Shown one piece after another: positions 6,240 to 14,429 of a stretch of 48,179 bases of DNA. This stretch comes from an uncultured bacterium (lineage in GTDB: Bacteria > Bacteroidota > Bacteroidia > Bacteroidales > CAIXTV01), in assembly GCA_903922465.1 (NCBI GenBank), contig CAIXTV010000082.1:1-48179 (forward strand). Reading direction: 5' to 3'. A program made the position numbers and the translations under genes. The notes under the pieces are model-generated. The model worked only from the letters and a program-made list of their open reading frames with translations. It was not told the origin of the DNA and made no database searches. How positions within the stretch are numbered: the first letter of the stretch is position 1; every line of letters starts with the position of its first letter.

Positions 6240-7844
6240 TTAAAACCTCTTTCTAAGTTGGAGATATAATTTATGAAACTGATTTGATTTTTCGAAATCA
6301 GATTCGAAGTTTATGGATAGATATAATTTTCGGATAATTTCGGTGGAAATATTTACATCTGCAATATGTTGTATTAGAGGCAATTCGGCATGTAGGATGT
6401 TATAACTCACATAGCTGTATCCCAAACCCAGATTCATTCTTTCGGAAATAAATCCACGCGAAAGTCGTAAACTATATACATTGCCTTTCAGGTAGACGGT
6501 TTCTAAAAGAGTTGCGGATAATGTGGTGGAGATTTGAGATTTAAAAAGATTATTATGCGTAAAAAACATATAAGCATTTCGTGTAGGAGTTTGGTCTTTC
6601 TTTTGAAATCTATATCCACCTTTAATACCGATGTAAATATTTTTTGCAATATTCAGGTTAGCCTGAATACCATAACCTTGTCGAGCTTCTGATTCTATTA
6701 GGGTGTTTAGATAGTTTTTATAGGTTTCGTAATACACTATGTTTTTCCTTGAATCGTAGGTTCCTGAAAGTGTTAATCTTCTAAAAGGACGGTATCTCAG
6801 GGAGAAGTATGTATTTGTCATCGTCACAGTATTCTGTTTATGTTCGTTAACAACTTTATAGAGGTCAAGTTCTAAAGTATAAAACATCTGAATGTTTTTA
6901 ATTAGTGAGCTGCTGTGTTGAAAAGACAAAAATCGTCGGTCAGTTTTTGAATTGTTGGTCTGTTCGAGAATGGCAATAGAGTTTTGCATGTTTCGTTTGG
7001 CGCCTTGCAGGTTTAGACCAATATAAGCACCATATTGCAGGAGATTGAAATTATAGCCATAATCTAAATAATGTGGGCGGGAACCAAGTATGCCTCCAAT
7101 GTAAAGGTTTTTAAATGATTTTTCTACTTGCAGACCATCTATTACCCCGATATTAGCCATGTTTGGATTAATCTTCCTCCCGAGAAAGACATAGGAATTT
7201 TTACTAAACTCATAATTAAAACCTAAATTATAAATTTTCAAGCTATTAAAAATATTTTTTTGTGTATTACTCCATTGCCCGTCTTCTTGCCGGAACAGGA
7301 TATTGCTTTCGAAAGAAAATTTCGAATTTGCGATGCTATTTACATTGAAAGCAAGTGAATAATTAATGACTTGTGATTTATGAGCGGAGGTTTTTGAAAA
7401 GTTTGAAAAACTTGAAATACTTATTCCTCCACTGATATTTTGTTTAAACGGAGTTTTTAGTTTTACTTTTTCAGTTACTTTATTTGTGTCGATTGCATCT
7501 GTAAAACTTTCGTTCTTAGTAGGTTTAGTTTCCTCTGCTTTTTTATTTTCTAATCGTCGTTTGGCAATAATTTTATCGTTAACATTAAATTTAACTGAGC
7601 CAATTGTACTACAAACCACAGAAGATGAGGAAAGGTTTTTTATGATTAATGCAGGGATTAGCTGGCTATTTGAGCTAGTATACAGCGTATCGCCAATTAA
7701 TAAGCCAGCGGTGGATTTATATTTCACATAAGTGTTTTGAGAGCTTAAAAATGAAACTACGCCCTCTGCATTTTCAGATGGAGCCTGAGCATTCAGGCTT
7801 AAACTCCATACACATACAAATCCTAAAATAAATATTATCTTCAT
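6240..7844 (-). CDS. Outer-membrane beta-barrel protein of the cytochrome operon
   Basis: A 534-aa outer-membrane protein. The ATG at 7844 gives a clean signal peptide (MKIIFILGFVCVWSLSLNA) and is preferred over the upstream start, which lies inside the preceding gene. After the signal comes a small all-beta segment (~23-95; 'NTYVKYKSTAGLLIGDTLY'), a Lys/Glu/Thr-rich linker (~96-135), then ~400 residues of alternating amphipathic strands. It ends in 'LQLRKRF', with the terminal Phe usual for BAM-inserted barrels. It starts 1 nt after the 13-haem cytochrome gene stop and is the last gene of the operon. No family was recognised. By analogy with porin-cytochrome complexes (MtrB-type) it could sheathe a cytochrome across the outer membrane; this is inference. 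Confidence 0.8.
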   Translation of the reverse strand: MKIIFILGFVCVWSLSLNAQAPSENAEGVVSFLSSQNTYVKYKSTAGLLIGDTLYTSSNSQLIPALIIKNLSSSSVVCSTIGSVKFNVNDKIIAKRRLENKKAEETKPTKNESFTDAIDTNKVTEKVKLKTPFKQNISGGISISSFSNFSKTSAHKSQVINYSLAFNVNSIANSKFSFESNILFRQEDGQWSNTQKNIFNSLKIYNLGFNYEFSKNSYVFLGRKINPNMANIGVIDGLQVEKSFKNLYIGGILGSRPHYLDYGYNFNLLQYGAYIGLNLQGAKRNMQNSIAILEQTNNSKTDRRFLSFQHSSSLIKNIQMFYTLELDLYKVVNEHKQNTVTMTNTYFSLRYRPFRRLTLSGTYDSRKNIVYYETYKNYLNTLIESEARQGYGIQANLNIAKNIYIGIKGGYRFQKKDQTPTRNAYMFFTHNNLFKSQISTTLSATLLETVYLKGNVYSLRLSRGFISERMNLGLGYSYVSYNILHAELPLIQHIADVNISTEIIRKLYLSINFESDFEKSNQFHKLYLQLRKRF

Positions 7845-7845
7845 T

Positions 7846-8904
7846 TTATTTTCTAAAATGTTTTCCGCCCCCGGATCCATTAGGATGGCAATTATAGCAT
7901 GCTGTACTTAAATATGAATAGCCACCGACACCATTATGTTGATTGTTCGTTTCTGATTGGCTATGTTCATGACAATCGATGCAGCTAAAAGTGCAATTAG
8001 CAGGATTAGTATGACAAGCGTTGCAGGCAAAACCACTATGATTGCCTGAACTTATAGGGAAATAATTTTGATGGTCGAAGCTTGTAGGAGTCCAGCCAGG
8101 ATTAGTGGTATGACAAACAGTGCAATTTGTAGAAAAACATCCACCTGAATGAACCGGATGGGTAGTTGAATTATAGTCAGTTAAATGACAAGATACACAT
8201 TCTGTGGAAATGTTGGAGAAATTGTTGTTTGGGTGACATTTAGAGCATGCTACATTTGCATGACCTAAAGTTAGAGGGAAAAAATCATGATTAAAACCAG
8301 AACTTGCCCATTCATAAGAGTAAATATAGTGGCATTGAGAGCAGTCTGTCGAAAAATTTGCGGTATTATGATTTGGACTGCTTGTAGCTAAGTACTTGTC
8401 TCTATGACAATCGAAACATTCGATCCCCAGTACATCGTAGCGATGCAAGGTTTCAGATTTGTGGCATTGCTGGCACTCAGTCATGGTGTGAACACCTAAA
8501 AGTGGAAAACGGCTTTGCTGATGTATCCCGGTTACATTGCTGACAATCCATGAGTCAGGTGTATGGCATTTATCGCAATATTTACCAACGGACTGATTGT
8601 GAATGTCAGTATGACAACTTACACATTCGGTCTTTGCTTTGGCTTCCGAAAAAACTAAACTTGAGTGACACAATTTGCAGTTCAAGTCTTTATGAGAGCC
8701 TAATAAAGGCATCTTCGTTTTAGAATGGTCGAAAGCATAAATTTCTTTGTCCAAACTCCAACCCTTGGAGCTATGACAAGTGCTACAACTGATTTTAAAG
8801 TCCTTTCCATGAGGGGATTCGGTTGTTGTGTTTGGTGACTCAGTTGAAAAGAGTCCTATTAAATAGAGCACAAGGGGCCATATTATGAATGACAAGATTC
8901 GCAT
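7846..8904 (-). CDS. 13-haem c-type cytochrome, exported
   Basis: A 352-aa protein with 13 CXXCH haem-binding motifs (CSTCH, CKLCH, CVSCH ... CYNCH) spread over the chain, about one haem per 27 residues, as in tightly packed electron 'wires'. The N-terminus (MRILSFIIWPLVLYLIGLF) is an uncleaved anchor or signal peptide. Many extra His residues fit bis-His ligation. There is no enzyme-like module and no lipobox. The start overlaps the end of the 20-haem gene by 22 nt and the stop is 1 nt before the barrel gene, so the three are translationally coupled. It is the likely partner of the barrel; direction of electron flow is unknown. Confidence 0.9.
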   Translation of the reverse strand: MRILSFIIWPLVLYLIGLFSTESPNTTTESPHGKDFKISCSTCHSSKGWSLDKEIYAFDHSKTKMPLLGSHKDLNCKLCHSSLVFSEAKAKTECVSCHTDIHNQSVGKYCDKCHTPDSWIVSNVTGIHQQSRFPLLGVHTMTECQQCHKSETLHRYDVLGIECFDCHRDKYLATSSPNHNTANFSTDCSQCHYIYSYEWASSGFNHDFFPLTLGHANVACSKCHPNNNFSNISTECVSCHLTDYNSTTHPVHSGGCFSTNCTVCHTTNPGWTPTSFDHQNYFPISSGNHSGFACNACHTNPANCTFSCIDCHEHSQSETNNQHNGVGGYSYLSTACYNCHPNGSGGGKHFRK

Positions 8905-10472
8905 TTTCCTGATATTTTATATTGTATATATTTATTTTGATTTACTTCGGTAGGCTTATGACACTTAATGCAAGCAAGATTTGCATGTTTTCCATCTAAT
9001 TTAAAAGCGGTGTTATTATGGTTAAATTTTAATGGCTTCCAGTTGTCAAATTCATGACATTTGCTGCAATCTGTTGCCCCATCTTTATCGAATTGTTTAT
9101 AATGTTTATCAAGATGACAATGGGTGCAATTTGCTTGTAAACCTGCAAATTTTTGTTGTTTGGAGCCATCAGTGTTTTTCGTGAAATGACATTTGCTGCA
9201 TGCTTGTTTGGTGTGTGCCCCGATAAGTTTAAAATCGGTTTTCGTATGATCGAAACTGATATCAGTCCATGTAGCAGGGTTATGACAGCTAAGGCAGTTG
9301 TCGTCGGGATAATATTTTTTAGAAATAAAATCAGCGTGAATATTTTTGTGACAGTCGATACACTTTTTCCCAATTTCCTTAAAAGTCCACTTTTCGGTTT
9401 TTTTGTGACAATCGAAGCAAGGTGTAGCTAAATGTGCTCCTTCTAAAGCAAAAACGCTTTTATTATGTTGCTCGATAGGGTAGACGAAATTTGAAAAACC
9501 TGATACATTATGACACAGGGAGCAATCGGGAGAAAGCCCGTCTTTTGCAAATTGAGCTTTATGATAATCAGTATGACAATCGGAACATTTTTGAAAGTTT
9601 AGTGGGGTGGTATATTTTTGTTTATGGCATTTTTTACAATCAACAGTCAAATGTTTTCCTTCGAGTGTATACTTTGTTTTCGTATGGTCGAAACTGTTCA
9701 ACCCTTTAATTGTAGTAAATGATTCGTTTGTATGACATTGTGCGCAATTTTGACCAAACTGATTTTTATGGACATCCTGATGACAGTTGGTGCAACTGCC
9801 ATATTGTAGTCCCGTAAATTTTTGAAATTTAACTCCATTTTGGGTTTCAATTTTATGGCATTTTATGCACTCAACATTTAGATGTTTGCCCGATAATTTA
9901 TATTTAGCGCTTGCATGATTAAATTTTGAGGCAGGCTTAAAGGCATTTCCATCGTGGCAATTAATACAATTAGTAGATAATGTCTTTTGATGATAATCGG
10001 TATGGCAGTTTACGCAATTAATATTTAGTCCCAAATAGGTGAATTTCTTGGCATTAATTTTTGGATTGGTAATATGCTTGGCATTATGGCAATCCTTACA
10101 AGTTTTCTTAGCATGTGCACCGGTAAGATTAAAACCTGTTAAATAATGCTTGAAATTCTTTTCATCGAATTTTACAATTTGAAAATTTAATCCGTGATGA
10201 TCGCTGTGGCAAGTTGCACATTCTTTTCCTTTTACATCTATTGAAGCATGGTAGCCTTTATTCAGAAGTATGCGTTCTTTTAATTCTGTATGGCAATCGA
10301 GGCATTTGTTATTGGACAATTGCTCTCCTAAAACATGACATTTGGTGCAATTGGAAATTCCTTCCAAATGACTATGGACTTTTGATAATTCGCCCGGGGA
10401 AATTTGTGCTATGGACTTTAGGGCAATAAACACAATTAAAAAAATGGAATAGAGTATTCTGCTAAAATTCAT
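8883..10472 (-). CDS. 20-haem c-type cytochrome, periplasmic
   Basis: A 529-aa exported protein: signal peptide MNFSRILYSIFLIVFIALKSIAQ, then 20 CXXCH motifs, the last (CESCH) at the extreme C-terminus. The chain is an internally repeated cytochrome c3-like array in which 'F.HT.T.F.L.G.H....C..CH' recurs, supplying distal His ligands. At ~26 residues per haem it is among the larger multihaem cytochromes and could span much of the periplasm. It lies 20 nt after the iron-sulfur flavoprotein gene and overlaps the 13-haem gene. The role as an electron carrier from the inner membrane to the 13-haem/barrel pair is inferred from gene order. Confidence 0.9.
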   Translation of the reverse strand: MNFSRILYSIFLIVFIALKSIAQISPGELSKVHSHLEGISNCTKCHVLGEQLSNNKCLDCHTELKERILLNKGYHASIDVKGKECATCHSDHHGLNFQIVKFDEKNFKHYLTGFNLTGAHAKKTCKDCHNAKHITNPKINAKKFTYLGLNINCVNCHTDYHQKTLSTNCINCHDGNAFKPASKFNHASAKYKLSGKHLNVECIKCHKIETQNGVKFQKFTGLQYGSCTNCHQDVHKNQFGQNCAQCHTNESFTTIKGLNSFDHTKTKYTLEGKHLTVDCKKCHKQKYTTPLNFQKCSDCHTDYHKAQFAKDGLSPDCSLCHNVSGFSNFVYPIEQHNKSVFALEGAHLATPCFDCHKKTEKWTFKEIGKKCIDCHKNIHADFISKKYYPDDNCLSCHNPATWTDISFDHTKTDFKLIGAHTKQACSKCHFTKNTDGSKQQKFAGLQANCTHCHLDKHYKQFDKDGATDCSKCHEFDNWKPLKFNHNNTAFKLDGKHANLACIKCHKPTEVNQNKYIQYKISGKCESCHS

Positions 10473-10492
10473 AGAATTCGATTTTTGTAAAA

Positions 10493-11824
10493 TTAATGTT
10501 TTAAAATTGCTTCACCAAATTTCTCGCTGATTTGTATGCCTATTTTTTGCAGAAATTGTGAGGGAAGTTCGCCTCCCGCAAAAATGTATACCAAATCATT
10601 TTTAATTGTCTGTGTTTCGTTTACCTTAATATTAATCATGTTAACTGTTTCTTTTTCAATTGAAACAGGCTGGGTGTTAAACTTTACATCAATATTGTTA
10701 TTGATTATCGCTTCGCGAATTTTGCTGTTATTTAAAGGTTTTATTCGGCTAAACGACTCGCCCCGATAAGAAAGAATGACTCTGTTTTGATCAGAAAGTA
10801 ATAGGGCTGATTCGATGGCTGAATCACCTCCTCCTACAACCAAAATATCCTTGTCTTTAATTAGTTCAGGCTCTAAAAGACGATAAGCTACTTTCTCAAG
10901 ATTTTCGCCGGGAATATTTAATTTTCTGGGTGTACCCCTTCTGCCAATTGATAATAATACTTTTTTTGCTGTGTATTCTTCTCCCGATAGGGTAACAATT
11001 TTAAATATGTTATTTTCAGGAATAATGGTTTCAACTTTCGAATTTTCCTTTAGAAGGATATTGTTTTTACTGATAACGGTTTTCCATAAATCAAGCAACT
11101 CTGTTTTGCTGGTTTCGAATAGCTTTACTTTGCCATAAAGTGGTAAATCCATGGGCGAAGTCATCACTATTTTAGCTCTTGGAAAGGTGAAAACGGTTCC
11201 ACCCAAGGTGTCCTGTTCGAGGATTATCGCATTTATTTTTAGCAATTTAGCTGTTAAAGCAGCGGATATTCCGGCGGGGCCGGCACCAACTATCACCAAA
11301 TCGTAAGTTGCTGAATGATTTTTATCGAGGGTTTTCACAATGTTTTCAACGGCTTGCTTTCCCTGTTCAACAGAGTTTTTTACTAAGCCCATACCGCCCA
11401 ATTCACCGGCAATATATACTCCCTGAACATTGGTTTCAAAGTTTTGATTGACATGAGGCAATTCGATGCCACGCATTTCTGTTCCAATATGCAAGGATAT
11501 AGCTTCGGTAGGACATGCATGAAAACAAGCACCATGACCGATGCAGTGTGAAGCATTTATGGTGGTTGCTTTACCATTTCTAATGCCCAAAATATCCTTT
11601 TCAGGACAAGCCGAAATGCATGCGCCAGTTTTTATGCACCTGCTTTCATCTACCACGGGATGAAGTGAAATTGGCTCATAGAGTCCTTCTTCTTTGGCTT
11701 TAATAATTTTCGCTTCGACGATATTTGATTTTTTCTTTTGTCGCCACAAATAAAATATAATCGCAATCAAACAAAGCAGAATGACTGACGCATAAATAAT
11801 AATATTTTCTATGAGTACTTCCAT
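10493..11824 (-). CDS. Membrane-anchored ferredoxin-domain FAD/NAD(P) oxidoreductase
   Basis: A 443-aa protein from the ATG at 11824; the longer ORF start would overlap the preceding gene. Layout: TM helix ~8-27; two ferredoxin-like motifs with C63/C69/C73 and C94/C100/C104; FAD-binding 'GAGPAG' (180-185); NAD(P)-binding 'VVGGGDSA' (~330). Both ferredoxin motifs are C-x5-C-x3-CP and lack the second Cys of the usual four. There is no CxxC disulfide, so it is not a thioredoxin reductase although the fold is similar (YpdA-like). It lies 4 nt after the cytochrome b gene. A likely job is passing electrons between cytosolic NAD(P)H and the membrane cytochrome; the direction is unknown. Confidence 0.85.
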   Translation of the reverse strand: MEVLIENIIIYASVILLCLIAIIFYLWRQKKKSNIVEAKIIKAKEEGLYEPISLHPVVDESRCIKTGACISACPEKDILGIRNGKATTINASHCIGHGACFHACPTEAISLHIGTEMRGIELPHVNQNFETNVQGVYIAGELGGMGLVKNSVEQGKQAVENIVKTLDKNHSATYDLVIVGAGPAGISAALTAKLLKINAIILEQDTLGGTVFTFPRAKIVMTSPMDLPLYGKVKLFETSKTELLDLWKTVISKNNILLKENSKVETIIPENNIFKIVTLSGEEYTAKKVLLSIGRRGTPRKLNIPGENLEKVAYRLLEPELIKDKDILVVGGGDSAIESALLLSDQNRVILSYRGESFSRIKPLNNSKIREAIINNNIDVKFNTQPVSIEKETVNMINIKVNETQTIKNDLVYIFAGGELPSQFLQKIGIQISEKFGEAILKH

Positions 11825-11828
11825 AATT

Positions 11829-12698
11829 TTAAAATATCCATCTTGATCCAAACATGATGGTAATTGTTACATGAATTATCATAACTATCAACATAATAAA
11901 TGCAAAGGGCAGGTGGGCTACATGCCAGTATTTCAATAAATTTTGCATGGTTGTGAGCCTGTCGATTTTTCTGTTTAAAGAGATTTCGTTTTTTAATAGC
12001 TTGATAATGTTTACATATTCACTTTTAGTGAGATTACTTTTCTTAATGATTGATTTTGCATTTTTTAAGGATTTTCTATCCTCAAAATAGGTTTTGGTAT
12101 AACTTATCAAAAAATTTCGACGATATAAGCCCACTTTTCTTTTTGTAAGGTTAATAATCTCGTCATAAGATTCTTTATCAAGATTCAGCTTGCTATTTAG
12201 GGTTCCTTCAACATCAGTTTTCATGCTACTCACTTCGCTTAAACTTAATTCGCGTCCTTCTATCGATCTTGGAATTTGGATATAGATATATCTACCCACA
12301 ATGCCACTTAAAAAGACGGCAACCATGCTCCAGAAACTTATTGCAACAATGCCCCCAAACTTAAAAGAAGTATGGTAGAGCACTAAAATCGGACCTAAGG
12401 TGCATAAAAAGATATGAAATTCGAGCCAGTGTTTTAATATTCCCAATCGTGAAAAGGCTTTAAGTCGTTTCCTAAACATATACAGTAATACGCCAATAAG
12501 AATTAAAGCTGAACCGAAGATTCCATAAGCGTGACCAAACGAACCACTTGGTTTTAGCATTTTATAATCAGGATGGAAAAAACGCTCTTCGATACTCGTT
12601 TTGTAAAATGTATTCCCTCTGTATATTAGTAGTACAAATACGGTGATAACAATAAGTATCAGTGAAAAAAGGAAGATTCTGTGTGCTGTTTTTGACAT
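11829..12698 (-). CDS. b-type cytochrome-like integral membrane protein
   Basis: A 289-aa protein with about five TM segments (~8-26, 55-75, 92-110, 115-137, 262-283) and a charged soluble loop (~143-250). Candidate haem-b ligands lie at membrane positions: H56, H90/H95 and H109 in 'HWLEFHIFLC...LYHT', and H259/H262/H276 in 'WHVAHLPF...IIH'. The pattern resembles di-haem membrane anchors of respiratory enzymes, but no named family was recognised. It is the first gene of the operon. The start is the only in-frame ATG before TM1. Two TAATTTAG boxes (7/8 to TAnnTTTG) lie 23-46 nt upstream. It would be the quinone-facing entry or exit of the conduit. Confidence 0.75.
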   Translation of the reverse strand: MSKTAHRIFLFSLILIVITVFVLLIYRGNTFYKTSIEERFFHPDYKMLKPSGSFGHAYGIFGSALILIGVLLYMFRKRLKAFSRLGILKHWLEFHIFLCTLGPILVLYHTSFKFGGIVAISFWSMVAVFLSGIVGRYIYIQIPRSIEGRELSLSEVSSMKTDVEGTLNSKLNLDKESYDEIINLTKRKVGLYRRNFLISYTKTYFEDRKSLKNAKSIIKKSNLTKSEYVNIIKLLKNEISLNRKIDRLTTMQNLLKYWHVAHLPFAFIMLIVMIIHVTITIMFGSRWIF

Positions 12699-13222
12699 AA
12701 CTGAATTATAAACTAGGTTGCTAAATTAATTTCAGGCTAAATTAAGATTTATTTTTATTCGTAGGTGAATTATTTGAAATATCTGAATTTAGAATAGGTA
12801 AAATCTTATATTCCAGCACCCCATTATTCAACATAAATTGAATGCAGTACAGTGGAGGTTTTCATTCATTGTGATATTATCAGAGTATTCGCTAAGAATA
12901 TCAAAGCCAAAATCGACAATCACTGTTCAGACAATTTAGGTTAAAGTCATTTTTAATATATCATTCCAATCAGTTTGCTAAAGACAAACCTTAACCTCAA
13001 CCTTAACCTCATAACTCATATCTTCCCAGCCTCTTTTTTCAAAAACTTTGTGTTGCAATTTTTTCATCTCTCCTAAACAGCTAAACGCCTAAACGCCTAA
13101 ACGCCTAAACCTCAACCCTGCTAATATCTTGTCCTGTTAACTTAATTTCAAAAAAAAATCTTAATTTTACACTCAAAATATTATCATTAGCAAGTAAGAA
13201 ATTAAATCAAAAAACAATACAG
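12699..13222. other. 524-bp divergent intergenic region with short tandem tracts
   Basis: It separates the divergently transcribed redox operon and the 13223 gene. It holds an AACCTTAACCTC tract (12987-13010), an 'AAAACTTTGTGT' word also found at 5975-5986, and the CTAAACGC repeat at 13081-13112. A TAATTTTA box (13162-13169) is a weak promoter candidate for the rightward gene. No ORF was supported. Confidence 0.65.
13081..13112 (+). repeat. 8-bp telomere-like tandem repeat
   Basis: Three exact CTAAACGC units followed by CTAAACCT, with a CTAAACAG unit just upstream (13073-13080). The C/A strand bias resembles telomeric DNA. Related tracts occur in several other gaps of the window. Confidence 0.85.
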
Positions 13223-14149
13223 ATGAAAAAAATATCAGAAGAAAAAGCCGAAATAAAATCCACCCTTTATAATAACAATGTGTTATGGTATATGCGATAC
13301 AGCGATGAAGAAAAGGAAGTGTTTGAGGAAGATGAGTCAGATGAAGTTCAAATAGCCCTTATCCCCAGTTTTGATTATGAAATACCTGCTCCTGGCCAAT
13401 GGTTGGCACATATAGATTTTGAACTTGATTATCCTGAACTTGCCAAGATAAGGGTACGCACTAGCTATGAAGTGAGCTGCATTTTTGAACACTTCATGAC
13501 TCATGATTGTCTTGATCTATTGCATGAGAAAGCCATGGAGATGACAATTGAAAGATTTAATATCTATGGTGAAATGTTTGACATGGATTTCGAGCCAATG
13601 GATGTTGCGGTGTTTTCGCAATATTTGCCTGAATTCAGTGAGCAGGCTATAAAAAAATGCATGCTTAATAAAGAGAATGATTTTACTTTTTTGTCTAATA
13701 AATTCAACGTAATTACCATTAAAAAGAGTGACATAACACAATTTTTGATTACTGCGACGATCGTCATTATGGATGATATTCTTTATAATAATAAAGCCTT
13801 TAATTTGAAGCATAACAGGAAGGTTTTTCATGCGATAATTCCATCCACGGTTTATTTTACTACAAGAACGAATTGCCTTAAGATTTCGGAAGGTGATATA
13901 AAACTGGTCATGTCACACAACATCGCATTCCAAACCTGTATGGATTGTGCTCTTCAAATGTTGCTTGAAAGACACCTTGATACTTTAATGTCGTCTATTG
14001 CTAAACGTGGATTTAGCGATGAGGTTCAGCCGAATTTTCTGAAATATGGAACAGAGTTTCTTATAGGATCCCAAAAAGAACTTCAGGATAAAGGAGTAGA
14101 AATAGCCAACCTCCAGCAAAGATACGATTGGAATAAAGAAATAAAGTAA
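13223..14149 (+). CDS. Hypothetical cytoplasmic protein
   Basis: A 308-aa protein with no signal peptide or TM segment. The N-terminal part is acidic ('EEKEVFEEDESDEVQ', ~28-43), followed by alternating strands and helices and a charged helical C-terminus. No motif was recognised and no function is proposed. The ATG is the first in frame after a long AT-rich leader. It appears monocistronic: divergent from the redox operon and convergent with the next gene, which is also unrecognised. Confidence 0.75.
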   Translation: MKKISEEKAEIKSTLYNNNVLWYMRYSDEEKEVFEEDESDEVQIALIPSFDYEIPAPGQWLAHIDFELDYPELAKIRVRTSYEVSCIFEHFMTHDCLDLLHEKAMEMTIERFNIYGEMFDMDFEPMDVAVFSQYLPEFSEQAIKKCMLNKENDFTFLSNKFNVITIKKSDITQFLITATIVIMDDILYNNKAFNLKHNRKVFHAIIPSTVYFTTRTNCLKISEGDIKLVMSHNIAFQTCMDCALQMLLERHLDTLMSSIAKRGFSDEVQPNFLKYGTEFLIGSQKELQDKGVEIANLQQRYDWNKEIK

Positions 14150-14429
14150 AGCGGAATTAAAACATCAGAATTGAGGATTTTCTTCGTTGGGTTGAGCTTC
14201 TAACCTCAGTCGGTTTTATCTAAGTCGGCTGTGTCTGTAATTAATCAAAAACCATCGATCATCAAATGTTTATAATGAGAGAAATTCCCAATTCCACTCA
14301 AAACATCTGAAATTTGCTTTTATGATTGTTGTTGGATGTATTCAGATGAAAAATGACAGGATTTAAACCTCAACCTTAACCTCAACCTAAGTGCGCTAGC
14401 CCCCTAAGAAATAGGACTGAGATTTCAAG

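Noticed and set aside
7486-10429. Plus-strand ORFs across the cytochrome operon (7486, 9153, 9491, 10214)
   Set aside because: They are antisense to strong multihaem and barrel coding sequence and have no motif or start signal.
10493-11824. Thioredoxin reductase
   Set aside because: FAD and NAD(P) motifs fit, but the redox-active CxxC is missing and two ferredoxin motifs plus a TM anchor are present.
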